Assembly: GCF_035934735.1 (NCBI RefSeq)
Contig: NZ_CP142396.1
Location: 1,116,001 to 1,180,000 of the forward strand
DNA: 64,000 bases
Reading direction: 5' to 3'
From: Sedimentibacter sp. MB31-C6
GTDB taxonomy: Bacteria > Bacillota > Clostridia > Tissierellales > Sedimentibacteraceae
Shown here: piece after piece, positions 42,841 through 50,987 of the stretch
Position numbering within the stretch: the first letter of the stretch is position 1
Layout of the letters: every line of letters starts with the position of its first letter
Notes under the pieces: generated by a model
What the model saw: the letters and a program-made list of their open reading frames with translations, nothing else
Databases searched by the model: none
Told to the model about the DNA's origin: nothing
Program-made: the position numbers and the translations under genes

Positions 42841-44652
42841 CTAATCATTATCATCATATATATTCATTTGAACATTATATATATTTTTATAAATACCATC
42901 ACGTTTTATTAACTCTTCATGAGTTCCTATATCTGATACTTTACCTTTATCTAGAACAAGAATAATATCAGCTTCCATTAATGTTGTAATACGATGTGAA
43001 ATTAAAATAACCGTAGATTTATTTTTTCTCTTTTTTAATGCGATACGAATATTAGCATCTGTTTCTGCATCAACAGCAGACAAAGAATCATCAAAAACCA
43101 TAATTGGAGTATTTTGAAGTAACATCCTAGCCATAGCAACTCGTTGCTTTTGACCTCCAGACAAAGTTACTCCTCTTTCACCAACTATTGTATCATATCC
43201 CTTAGAAAAATTTTCTATTGATTTATGTACCTGTGCTGTTGAAGAAGCCTCTTCTATTTCTTCGTCAGTTGCATTAGGTTTTACTATTTTTATATTTTCT
43301 TTAATAGTTCTTGAAAATAAAAATGGTTCTTGAAGTACCATTCCAATATTTTTTCTTAAATAATCTCTTTTTATATCCCTAATATCAATTCCACCTATTG
43401 TTATTGAGCCATTATTTTCTGTTAAATCATATAAACGGTTTAACAAGTGCATAAGAGTTGTTTTGCCAGAACCTGTACCTCCAAGTATAGCAAAGGTTGT
43501 ATTAGCTTTAATTTTAAAACTTACATCATTTACAACAGGATTGTTACCTTCGTAATAATAAGTTACATTGTTAAACTCAATATCACCATTCAAATCAGGA
43601 GTAATATTATCAGCTTCATCCTCTTCTGCAGGTTCTTTTAATATTTCGCAAATTCTGCCTACTGAAACCCTAGTTTTGCTTAATTCGCCTAATATTCGCC
43701 CAAAACTTCTTACTGGCCACGCAAGCATCTGATTATACGTTACAAAAACAAGAAATTCTCCTAATGTTATGACACCATTTACAGCTTGAATTACACCTAA
43801 ACTTATAACAGTCATAATTTGTAATCCTGTTACAAAATCTCCTAAACCCCAGTAATATCCCAATTGGTAACCTAATTTAACCCACAAATCAGAAAATTTA
43901 TTATTTTTCTCAGAAAATTTTTCTATTTCATAACTTTCTCGACCAAAAGCTCTGACTACCCTAACACCAGTTAAATTTTCCTGAGCAGATGTAAACAATT
44001 CACCTTCAGCCTCATCAGCAACTAAAAACTTCTTAGATAAAATACCATAAAAAATAGATGAATAAATTATTATAATAGGTATGAATATTAAAACAACTAA
44101 AGTTAGTTTAAAATTCATTGAAAACATTAGTAATAATGAAACTAAAATTAACATTACAGTTCTAAACATTTCCGACAACTGAGTAGAAAGAAAATTTCTC
44201 AAAATTTCTACATCAGATGTAGCTCGTTGTATTATATCTCCTGTTTGATTCTTAATATGCCAACTATATGGTAATTTTTGAATATGTTCATACAAACTAT
44301 TTCTTATGTTTTTTATAATTCCTTCAGAACCCTTCGCAATGAACGTTCTACCTATATAATCACAAATAGAAGTACTTAATGCTAAAAGTATAACTACAAC
44401 AGTACATAGCCATAAATTTAATCTTAAGCCTTCTCTACCACCAACAGCTTCAATTATATTCATTATCGGTACTGCATAATTCATAGGAATTTCACCTATT
44501 ACAGAGTCAACTGTAAATCTAATAACTTGAGGAGTTGCAAAACTAGTTAGAACCCTTAGAATCGTTGCAATTGCAGAAATAAATAAAAATCTTTTTAGTC
44601 CCCTTGAATATGACAAAATTATTCCTGCATTTGATTTGTTTTTATTTTTCAT
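42841..44652 (-). CDS. ABC exporter half, heterodimeric multidrug type (degenerate Walker B)
   Basis: A 603-residue ABC exporter half with six membrane helices (about 20-320) and an ATPase domain (about 355-590). Walker A is GGTGSGKTTLMHL, the Q-loop GMVLQEPFLF, the signature a canonical LSGGQKQRVAMARM and the switch His in ISHRITT. Walker B reads MVFDDSLSAVD, so the catalytic Glu is Asp, the mark of a non-hydrolysing site. I start it at ATG 44652, after GGAGG, because the upstream in-frame TTG at 44667 lies in the terminator-like leader. The leader hairpin may regulate both genes. Confidence 0.93.
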   Translation of the reverse strand: MKNKNKSNAGIILSYSRGLKRFLFISAIATILRVLTSFATPQVIRFTVDSVIGEIPMNYAVPIMNIIEAVGGREGLRLNLWLCTVVVILLALSTSICDYIGRTFIAKGSEGIIKNIRNSLYEHIQKLPYSWHIKNQTGDIIQRATSDVEILRNFLSTQLSEMFRTVMLILVSLLLMFSMNFKLTLVVLIFIPIIIIYSSIFYGILSKKFLVADEAEGELFTSAQENLTGVRVVRAFGRESYEIEKFSEKNNKFSDLWVKLGYQLGYYWGLGDFVTGLQIMTVISLGVIQAVNGVITLGEFLVFVTYNQMLAWPVRSFGRILGELSKTRVSVGRICEILKEPAEEDEADNITPDLNGDIEFNNVTYYYEGNNPVVNDVSFKIKANTTFAILGGTGSGKTTLMHLLNRLYDLTENNGSITIGGIDIRDIKRDYLRKNIGMVLQEPFLFSRTIKENIKIVKPNATDEEIEEASSTAQVHKSIENFSKGYDTIVGERGVTLSGGQKQRVAMARMLLQNTPIMVFDDSLSAVDAETDANIRIALKKRKNKSTVILISHRITTLMEADIILVLDKGKVSDIGTHEELIKRDGIYKNIYNVQMNIYDDND

Positions 44653-44665
44653 GTACACCTCCGTC

Positions 44666-44693
44666 AAAAAATCCCAAAGTATAACACCTTGGG
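44666..44693 (-). promoter_or_regulatory. Terminator-like hairpin in the ABC exporter leader (candidate attenuator)
   Basis: On the minus strand CCCAAGG pairs with CTTTGGG and is followed at once by ATTTTTT, only a few bases before the GGAGG ribosome site of the first ABC gene. The promoter lies upstream of it and the preceding apbE gene has its own terminator, so this hairpin sits within the ABC leader of about 75 bases. It could act as an attenuator, though a matching antiterminator or leader peptide was not evident. Confidence 0.55.
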
Positions 44694-44732
44694 CTCTTTT
44701 TTATATGAACAACTTATGCGGATTACTTATAC

Positions 44733-44761
44733 ATTTTATTATAATTATTACATAGTGTCAA
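44733..44761 (-). promoter_or_regulatory. Sigma-A promoter of the ABC exporter operon
   Basis: On the minus strand a perfect TTGACA (44756-44761), 17 bases and TAAAAT (44733-44738). The start would fall near 44726. Confidence 0.75.
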
Positions 44762-44785
44762 CAAATCATTAATAGTTCATTATAA

Positions 44786-44824
44786 ATAAAAAATGAACAC
44801 TCTCTATTTTTAGATAATGTTCAT
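44786..44824 (-). terminator. Intrinsic terminator of apbE
   Basis: On the minus strand ATGAACA pairs with TGTTCAT and is followed by TTTTTT. The first arm overlaps the apbE stop codon. Confidence 0.65.
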
Positions 44825-45873
44825 TCTTTTATTAAAAGTTCAAAGTTTTCACTGTATTTAATTGTTTTATCACTAAAAACCCACATGGCTTCAGTATTTG
44901 AAATATTATTAATAATTTCTATACCTTCTTCATACGGCATACTAAAAATAGCAGTAGAAAGTGAATCAGCTTTTCCTGAGTCATCACAAATTATAGATAC
45001 AGAAGCGAAATACTCTGAAGGAAATAGAGTTTCAGAATTAATAATATGATTATATTTTTTACCATCAACGGTATAATATCTTTCATAATTTCCACTTGTA
45101 ACAAGAGATTTATCTTTAAGTGTTACTATTTTCAATATTGATTCTTGACTATTAATATCAGGATTTTGTACTCCAACATTCCAATCTTCACCTGTACTTA
45201 TGTTATTGCTTATGGCAATTACATTTCCTCCGACAGATAAAAGTCCTGATGTAAGTCCCGCTTCTTTTACTATTTTACTTACTTCACCAGCAGCATATCC
45301 TTTAGCAATAGCACCAACATCCAAACTCATTTCTGAATCTTTTAGAAAAACTGTCGACTCATCTTCATTAATGATAATGTCCTCAATATTCGTATGTTCA
45401 TTAGCTATTTTAAGTTCATCAATAGAAGGTAGTTTTGCATTTTTAGGATCTTCAACTCCATTGTTTCGATATTCATGCCAAATTTTTAAAACAGACCCAA
45501 AAGCAATATTTGTTTTACCATCTGTAACTTTATACTCTTCTATTGCAAATTTGAGTAAATCTATAATTTTTTCATCAACTTTAACTGGAGCTATACCTGC
45601 ATTGTCATTTATTGTCTTAATATTGTTAATACCTTCATAATCATTATAAATGTCATAAAGCTCATGATACTCTTTTAAGTTATCATAAACATTCTGTGCA
45701 TATTCAGTAAATTCTTCCTCACTATCGGCATATCCAACAATCCTTGTAGCTGTGTCAAAAAGCAATAAAAACTCAGCCTCATAGCGAGTTTGCGTTTTTC
45801 CGTCACTCTTACAAGATGTAAGACTGCTGATAAGGATAACTAAAAATATTGTCGATACTACTTTTTTAATCAA
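44821..45873 (-). CDS. apbE: FAD:protein FMN transferase ApbE, lipoprotein
   Basis: A 350-residue flavinyltransferase that covalently attaches FMN from FAD to a Thr in exported flavoproteins. The signal peptide ends in the lipobox LTSC (Cys about 21), so it is anchored outside the membrane. Family marks are LLLFDTATRIVGYAD near the start, INDNAGIAPVKVDEKI, the GAIAKGYAAGEVSKIVKEAG FAD-site helix, LLSVGGNVIAIS and the C-terminal HIINSETLFPSEYFASVSIICDDSGKADSLSTAIFSM with the metal-binding Asp and Ser. It begins with TTG after AAGGTG and follows the tandem flavin-lipoprotein gene by 48 bases, so that lipoprotein is the likely substrate, together with the flavin reductase at 10821-12920. Confidence 0.94.
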   Translation of the reverse strand: MIKKVVSTIFLVILISSLTSCKSDGKTQTRYEAEFLLLFDTATRIVGYADSEEEFTEYAQNVYDNLKEYHELYDIYNDYEGINNIKTINDNAGIAPVKVDEKIIDLLKFAIEEYKVTDGKTNIAFGSVLKIWHEYRNNGVEDPKNAKLPSIDELKIANEHTNIEDIIINEDESTVFLKDSEMSLDVGAIAKGYAAGEVSKIVKEAGLTSGLLSVGGNVIAISNNISTGEDWNVGVQNPDINSQESILKIVTLKDKSLVTSGNYERYYTVDGKKYNHIINSETLFPSEYFASVSIICDDSGKADSLSTAIFSMPYEEGIEIINNISNTEAMWVFSDKTIKYSENFELLIKE

Positions 45874-45921
45874 AATATCACCTTCTTGAAAAAAAGAGGT
45901 AGATAACTACCTCTCAAGTTA

Positions 45922-47019
45922 CTATTTAGATGTTGCTTCAGCCTCTTCAATTATATACTGGAATGAACCGATTCCTACAGTAACAGAACTTGTTAAATCT
46001 TCTTCAGTAGCATGCCCAGATTCATCAACTGATAAACCTGTAACTTCTTCAATAGTTTTTCCAACTACATATTTTGAAAATGCATCAGCTTGCTCGTTCC
46101 ACTCTTTACCTATATCTGATACACCTTTCATCCCATAATCTTCACCTAATTCATTTTTAGTCAATACAGGAGCTGTTAAATCAGAAGTTATTTTTCCTTC
46201 TGCATCAAAGTTTACATTTGCCTGAGAAGCATCTATAATACTACTTGTAATTACACCATCTGCATCAAAAGTAGTAGCTGTATAATTTGAATAAGCTTGT
46301 GCTAAACCATCTTCTTCTCCAGCATCTTTAGACTTTGCTATTGTAGTTTCTATTCCTAGTCCTAATTTATCTTCTGCTTCTGCTCCTAAATATTGAGCAT
46401 TATTCATAGCTTTTTCAATAGCTTCAATATATGAGCTTACTTTAATTGTAACAGATGATGTCAAGTCTACTTCAGTTGGTACTCCAGATTCATCAACTGT
46501 TATTCCCTTTACTTCTTCTAATGTCTTTCCAACTACATATTCTGCAAGAGCGTTAGCTTGTTCATTCCACTCTCTTCCTAGTGAAGAAGCACGTTTCATT
46601 CCATATTCAGGTCCTAATTCTTGTTTTGATTTGTAATCTTCACTTACATCAGAAGTAATTATTCCTTCATTAGAAAAATTTATTTTGGTTTGTGCTGTAT
46701 CTATAGCAGCTTTTACTATTTTACCTTCTTGGTCTACTGTAACTGCAACAACTACTGAATCTGACTGACCTACTCCGTCTTCTTCTGCAGCATCTTTAGA
46801 TTTTTCAACTGACGTTATAACTGCTAATCCAGTTTTTACAGAATTTTCATTATCTGGTTCATCAACTGGTTCTTCTGTATCTGTTTCATCAGAAGGTTCT
46901 TCTGTATCTGGATTTTCCACAACTGGATCCTCTGTAGGTGGTTCTTGATCTTGTGCACATCCTACAAATAAAAATAGGGACATTGTTAAGATCAATGTTA
47001 ATAATATAATTTTTTTCAT
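45922..47019 (-). CDS. Tandem FMN-binding-like lipoprotein (PplA-like extracellular electron carrier)
   Basis: A 365-residue lipoprotein with lipobox FVGC (Cys about 21) and a long Pro/Glu/Asp linker (about 24-62). Two homologous modules follow, about 63-210 and 215-360. Each has SKDA-EEDG, a strand V-F/D-x-E/A-G-K/I-I, ELG-EYGMK, GKEWNEQA, YVVGKT-EEV and ends in VDESG...DLTSSVT, near residues 184-191 and 340-347. The DLTSSVT stretch lines up by position with the ApbE target D-x2-[ST]-G-A-[TS] and is a plausible FMN site. With apbE 48 bases downstream, it probably carries covalent FMN and moves electrons across the cell wall. This role is inferred from context. Confidence 0.85.
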   Translation of the reverse strand: MKKIILLTLILTMSLFLFVGCAQDQEPPTEDPVVENPDTEEPSDETDTEEPVDEPDNENSVKTGLAVITSVEKSKDAAEEDGVGQSDSVVVAVTVDQEGKIVKAAIDTAQTKINFSNEGIITSDVSEDYKSKQELGPEYGMKRASSLGREWNEQANALAEYVVGKTLEEVKGITVDESGVPTEVDLTSSVTIKVSSYIEAIEKAMNNAQYLGAEAEDKLGLGIETTIAKSKDAGEEDGLAQAYSNYTATTFDADGVITSSIIDASQANVNFDAEGKITSDLTAPVLTKNELGEDYGMKGVSDIGKEWNEQADAFSKYVVGKTIEEVTGLSVDESGHATEEDLTSSVTVGIGSFQYIIEEAEATSK

Positions 47020-47085
47020 TTTATTCCTCCATAAGCATTTTTAATTTATATAAAACAGCGTTTGCTGTATATACCGGCGTTTACA

Positions 47086-47114
47086 ATATTAGCAAATTGT
47101 ATTTATATAGTCAA
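47086..47114 (-). promoter_or_regulatory. Sigma-A promoter of the flavin-lipoprotein/apbE operon
   Basis: On the minus strand TTGACT (47109-47114), 17 bases, TAATAT (47086-47091). The leader contains a small ACAGC/GCTGT hairpin. Between it and the end of iclR (to 47315) there is only a weak CATTCGGC/GCTGAATG hairpin at 47263-47281 that may end iclR. Confidence 0.7.
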
Positions 47115-47315
47115 CATATTTTTATTGGAAATAATGACTATGCATTAAAATTTAGCTAAATTTTAACAAAGTATTTTGTATAAATTACTTTAAATTTTAA
47201 AACATATATCTTATTTTAAACAAAATTGCTTTTATTTATATTAAATATATAAAATAATTTTTCATTCAGCATTGCCGAATGGCGTTCTGATATATAGCCT
47301 TATAAAAAGGATATG

Positions 47316-48086
47316 CTAATGATATCCTCTATATCCTATTTCTTTAGAAATTTCCTTTGCTGCCTCACTAATAACTGTTATAGCTTCATTTATTTTTTCA
47401 TTATTAAATCTAATTGCGGGTCCGGTAACACTTAATCCATATTTGGCTTTACCACTGTAATCATAAATTGGTGCAGCTACACAAAATAACCCAACAACAT
47501 TTTCTTGATTGTCAATAGCAAACCCATTTTCTTTAATTTTTCTTAAATCCTGCATAAGCTTGTCCCTATCAGTTATAGTATATGGAGTTACTGCTTTTAT
47601 TTTTTCAGGTATTATTTTCAAAAGCTTATCTTCATCTAAATTAGCAAGCATTGCTTTACCGTCAGCAGTATAATAAGCAGGAATTCTAAATCCAATTTTA
47701 GTTGATGTTTTTATTGATCTGGTGCTTTCCTTCTTAAATACATACACAACCTCTGTCCCATCTAGTATTCCAATATGAACAGTTTCATCAAGTTTTTGAC
47801 TTATTTTATCAATTATTGGATATGCAATATTTCTCACATCCATCGAATTGATAACTAAATCACCTAGTTCTATTAAGTAAAGTCCTAATCTATATTTTTG
47901 AGTGTTATTATCCTGGTCAATTAAACCGTTATATTTTAATGTATTTATTATACCATGGACTGTACTTTTATTTAGACCTAACATTTCAGAAATTTCTGAC
48001 AATTTTAGTTCACTTCTACTTTCTGAAAAGCACTTTAAAACAGAAATAGCTCTATCTATTGATTGTACTCTTCCAACATTTCTCAT
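47316..48086 (-). CDS. IclR family transcriptional regulator
   Basis: A 256-residue regulator with an N-terminal winged helix (VQSIDRAISVLKCFSESRSELKLSEISEMLGLNKSTVHGIINTLKYNGLI) and a C-terminal IclR ligand domain of GAF type (about 80-250, with GFRIPAYYTADGKAMLA and GLFCVAAPIYDYSGKAKYGLSVTGPAIR). IclR proteins usually control catabolic genes for small acids or aromatic compounds. It is divergent from an HD-domain gene, 290 bases away, with no catabolic genes adjoining, so the target is unknown. AAGGGA precedes the ATG. Confidence 0.93.
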   Translation of the reverse strand: MRNVGRVQSIDRAISVLKCFSESRSELKLSEISEMLGLNKSTVHGIINTLKYNGLIDQDNNTQKYRLGLYLIELGDLVINSMDVRNIAYPIIDKISQKLDETVHIGILDGTEVVYVFKKESTRSIKTSTKIGFRIPAYYTADGKAMLANLDEDKLLKIIPEKIKAVTPYTITDRDKLMQDLRKIKENGFAIDNQENVVGLFCVAAPIYDYSGKAKYGLSVTGPAIRFNNEKINEAITVISEAAKEISKEIGYRGYH

Positions 48087-48241
48087 ATTATCCCTTTTTG
48101 ATTTAAGAATAGCATATTTTTAACAATAAATCAATGGTATTTTTTATGAATAATTTTTATGTTTAAACATAACTCACTATATATTATTTGTAATTTTACT
48201 TGATTTACCTGTATTTGAACTCATATTAATATAACTATTTG

Positions 48242-48270
48242 TAGACAAATTTATGAAAATAAGATAGAAT
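48242..48270 (+). promoter_or_regulatory. Putative promoter of the HD-domain gene
   Basis: TAGACA (48242-48247), 17 bases, TAGAAT (48265-48270), about 105 bases before the start codon. The rest of the iclR-HD gap is A+T-rich without other recognised elements. Confidence 0.35.
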
Positions 48271-48376
48271 TATACTAATATAACATTAGAATTTGATTAT
48301 TTTTATTCAATACAAAATATAAAGTTATAAATCTATTTATATAATTTATAAAATTTCTAACAGAAAGGATAATAAA

Positions 48377-48946
48377 ATGAGTAATATTACAAAAGACGAA
48401 GCATTAAATTTATTAAAAGAGTATAACAAAGATGAATTCCACTTACAACATGGTGAAACAGTTGGATTTGTAATGGAATATTTTGCAAAGAAACTTGGCT
48501 ATGAAGAAGAAGCAGATTTCTGGGGAATTGTAGGTTTACTTCATGATTTAGATTTTGAAATGTATCCCGAAGAGCATTGTGTAAAAGTTCAAGAAATTTT
48601 AAAAGAAAAAAACATTGACGAAAAATTAATTAGAGCAATAGCAAGTCATGGATATGGCCTAACTAAGGCTGATATAAAACCAGAACATACTATGGAAAAG
48701 GTACTATTTGCAGTAGATGAACTTACAGGACTTATTGGAGCTGCAGTATTAATGAGACCTTCGAAAAGCGCTTCTGATTTTGAAGTTAAATCTTTAAAGA
48801 AAAAATTTAAAAGTACTAGCTTTGCTGCTGGTTGCTCTAGAGAAACAATTAAAGATGGCGCTGAAATGCTAGGATGGGACTTGAATTATTTGTTTGAACA
48901 AACTATTTTAGCAATGAGAGAATATGAAAAAGCAATTCAAAGTTAA
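48377..48946 (+). CDS. HD-domain phosphohydrolase-like protein
   Basis: A 189-residue cytosolic HD-superfamily protein. The metal-binding set is visible: His in FHLQHGETVG, the HD pair in GLLHDLDFEMYPEEH, His in AIASHGYG and Asp in VDELTGLIGA. It is a compact helical protein of the HDIG type often annotated as a putative phosphohydrolase or hydrolase. Neither a nucleotide nor a cyclic-dinucleotide specificity can be read off. AAAGGA lies eight bases before the ATG and a terminator follows, so it is monocistronic. Confidence 0.88.
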   Translation: MSNITKDEALNLLKEYNKDEFHLQHGETVGFVMEYFAKKLGYEEEADFWGIVGLLHDLDFEMYPEEHCVKVQEILKEKNIDEKLIRAIASHGYGLTKADIKPEHTMEKVLFAVDELTGLIGAAVLMRPSKSASDFEVKSLKKKFKSTSFAAGCSRETIKDGAEMLGWDLNYLFEQTILAMREYEKAIQS

Positions 48947-48976
48947 TAAATAAATTTAGGTTATCCTAAATTTAAT

Positions 48977-49018
48977 AAAGAATCTCTTGTAATTAGTTAC
49001 GAGAGATTCTTCGATTCT
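48977..49018 (+). terminator. Terminator of the HD-domain gene
   Basis: AAAGAATCTCT pairs with AGAGATTCTT over a 14-base loop, followed by a T-rich stretch, 30 bases past the stop codon. Confidence 0.7.
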
Positions 49019-49040
49019 TTCTTAAGAATATAATAATATT

Positions 49041-50096
49041 TTAATGAGAAGTAACTGGTACTTTCTTTCTTTTTTTCAGCTTATTCTTTATGGCTACATA
49101 AATAAGACTCATAGCAACTGTCACTGGAATTACTGTTGCAAAGTATATTAATATTCTAGTTGTAACAGATAGAATCCCCTTATTTGTAGTGTAAATTGTC
49201 ATTATAGTTAATATTAGTGGATGCATCAGATAAATATAGTAAGAACTTTGACCAAACAATTTAATAAAACTGTAAATATTTTTTAGCCAATCCTTTAAAA
49301 TTAAACCAATATAATAAACGAAAAACACTGATACTGTAGAGAATAAAAACCACACAATAGTATATATTATCAAATCATAATAAGATACTATTGAATAAGC
49401 TAAAGCAATAATAATATATCCAACTATTACTAAAATACTATTCTTTTTTAACCACATAGTAAACTTATCATATTCAAGAGTTACAAAAATTCCTAACATA
49501 TAAAAGAACATATATTTTAAAAATATTCTATCTGATAACTCAAATCTTATATATTCAACACACAAAGCAGTAATTATAGCTGATATAACTAATACCATAA
49601 CCCTATTTTTAGAATTTTTTATTAAGTTATAAAATACTGGACCTAATATATAAAGTTGCGTAATGATTATTACAAAATAAAGATGATAAGACATAGTACC
49701 TTGAAACATACTCTTGGTAAAAAACTTTATATCAAAACCATAATATCCAAATCTTATATATGCCATATAATAAATTACACACCATACTACATATGCTACA
49801 AGAAGTTTAGATAATCTTTTCTTTAAAAAATCAAAATATTTAAATTCTCTATTGCCATTCCTGTATCCATAAAAGCTTGTCACACCACTTAGGAATATAA
49901 AAACTGGAGTAGTGAATTTTAAACTTCTATTTAATAGTAACATCAACATGTGAGGAAAACTACCATGTATATAATCCGTAACACCTGTAGCAGTAATATG
50001 AACTATCATAACAGCAAAACATGCAATAAACCGCATGTAATCAAGCTCATATAATTTTTCTCTTTTCATAAAAAGCTTGTCTGTATTTGAAATCAT
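49041..50096 (-). CDS. Acyltransferase family 3 membrane protein
   Basis: A 351-residue integral membrane acyltransferase with about ten helices. It begins KLYELDYMRFIACFAVMIVHITATG, with the Arg and catalytic His of the family; the SFYGYRNGN and FLKKRLSKLLVAYVVW loops and MSYHLYFVIIITQLYILGPVFY also match. It should move acetyl or another acyl group onto an extracytoplasmic glycan or lipid. The start is chosen at ATG 50096, ten bases after AGAAAGAG; a GTG at 50105 is also possible. It is monocistronic, so the acceptor is unknown. Confidence 0.88.
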   Translation of the reverse strand: MISNTDKLFMKREKLYELDYMRFIACFAVMIVHITATGVTDYIHGSFPHMLMLLLNRSLKFTTPVFIFLSGVTSFYGYRNGNREFKYFDFLKKRLSKLLVAYVVWCVIYYMAYIRFGYYGFDIKFFTKSMFQGTMSYHLYFVIIITQLYILGPVFYNLIKNSKNRVMVLVISAIITALCVEYIRFELSDRIFLKYMFFYMLGIFVTLEYDKFTMWLKKNSILVIVGYIIIALAYSIVSYYDLIIYTIVWFLFSTVSVFFVYYIGLILKDWLKNIYSFIKLFGQSSYYIYLMHPLILTIMTIYTTNKGILSVTTRILIYFATVIPVTVAMSLIYVAIKNKLKKRKKVPVTSH

Positions 50097-50286
50097 CAAT
50101 ATCACATCTCTTTCTTTAGTATTGCAAATCTCAGTTTAACATTAAACTTACATAAATGCAATGAAAAAATACTTTACAAATTGTTTAAATATGTATTCTT
50201 TAAAAGCATAAATATACATCAACTAAACATTATTTCTTGCATTTATGCATTATTTATAAGTTATTATGGTATTTTATAATTTATTT

Positions 50287-50326
50287 ACGTTTTAGCGTAT
50301 ACGTTTTTGCGAATTTATAGTATAAT
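50287..50326 (+). promoter_or_regulatory. Direct repeats and -10 box upstream of the XRE gene
   Basis: ACGTTTTAGCGTAT (50287-50300) and ACGTTTTTGCGAAT (50301-50314) are adjacent 14-base direct repeats, one over the -35 position. TATAAT follows at 50321-50326, with a poor -35 box. Placement suggests a binding site for the downstream HTH protein itself. No other element was seen in the gap 50106-50286. Confidence 0.55.
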
Positions 50327-50357
50327 AATACCATAAATATTTATATGGAGGGATATC

Positions 50358-50600
50358 ATGAGTGTAAAAGAAGCTGTCATAAGTAGAATTGATGAACTTT
50401 GTCTAGAAAAAGGGCTGGCAGTGAACAAACTTGCTAATTTATCAGGGATTACACCATCTACTGTTTATAGTGTTTTTGATTTAGATAGAAAAGATGTAGG
50501 AATTGTTCTCATCAAGAAAATATGCGATGGGTTAGAAATCTCACTTAAGGATTTTTTCTGTTCAGAAATATTTGATGGTTTAGATCAAGAACTTATATAA
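50358..50600 (+). CDS. Small XRE-family helix-turn-helix regulator
   Basis: An 80-residue DNA-binding protein made almost wholly of one Cro/CI-type domain: ISRIDELCLEKGLAVNKLANLSGITPSTVYSVFDLDRKDVGIVLIKKICDGLEISLKDFF. STVYSVF is the recognition helix. There is no ligand or dimerisation domain beyond a short acidic tail. GGAGGG lies eight bases before the ATG. Tandem repeats over its promoter suggest autoregulation. It is monocistronic. Confidence 0.9.
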   Translation: MSVKEAVISRIDELCLEKGLAVNKLANLSGITPSTVYSVFDLDRKDVGIVLIKKICDGLEISLKDFFCSEIFDGLDQELI

Positions 50601-50615
50601 TAATATAAAATAAAT

Positions 50616-50636
50616 AAGGGCGCTTAATGCGTCCTT
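50616..50636. repeat. Short G+C-rich hairpin, relative of the GTAGGG/CCCTAC elements
   Basis: AAGGGCGC pairs with GCGTCCTT (one G-U) over TTAAT. The GCGCxTAATGCG core is shared with the element at 61878-61910. It lies 15 bases after the XRE gene and on the minus strand it precedes a T-rich stretch after the DUF2508 gene, so it may act as a weak terminator for both. Confidence 0.5.
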
Positions 50637-50650
50637 CACTATAAGCATCC

Positions 50651-50905
50651 TTAATTTGTATTATCATTTTTTATTTGTTTTAATAAATATGTAAATTTCT
50701 TCTCTGCTGCAACTACATTATAAATTGCATAATCAACTAATTCAGGTTCAGATACATTTTCAAAAATATTTTTTGCCTCTTCCCATTCTTTTCTAGCCTT
50801 TTCTATATTAATATATATATTATCTTTAGGCTCTTCTTTTTTTTGTGAAACAACTTCATTAACTAAATCCCTAAAACATAATTTTTTATTATTTACATCA
50901 CTCAT
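50651..50905 (-). CDS. DUF2508 family protein (YaaL-like)
   Basis: An 84-residue helical protein I recognise as DUF2508, the YaaL family of Firmicutes. The diagnostic part is KEWEEAKNIFENVSEPELVDYAIYNVVAAEKKFTYLLKQIK. Its function is unknown. In Bacillus subtilis yaaL follows recR, and here it lies 82 bases after recR on the same strand, which supports the call. A GGAGG ribosome site lies upstream of the ATG. The length is typical. Confidence 0.88.
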   Translation of the reverse strand: MSDVNNKKLCFRDLVNEVVSQKKEEPKDNIYINIEKARKEWEEAKNIFENVSEPELVDYAIYNVVAAEKKFTYLLKQIKNDNTN

Positions 50906-50987
50906 GGAAAAAACCTCCTATCTATTATATTATAGACAAAAGGTTCCTTTTTATTCATTTGCTAAATAAAATTTAACAAATATGTAT

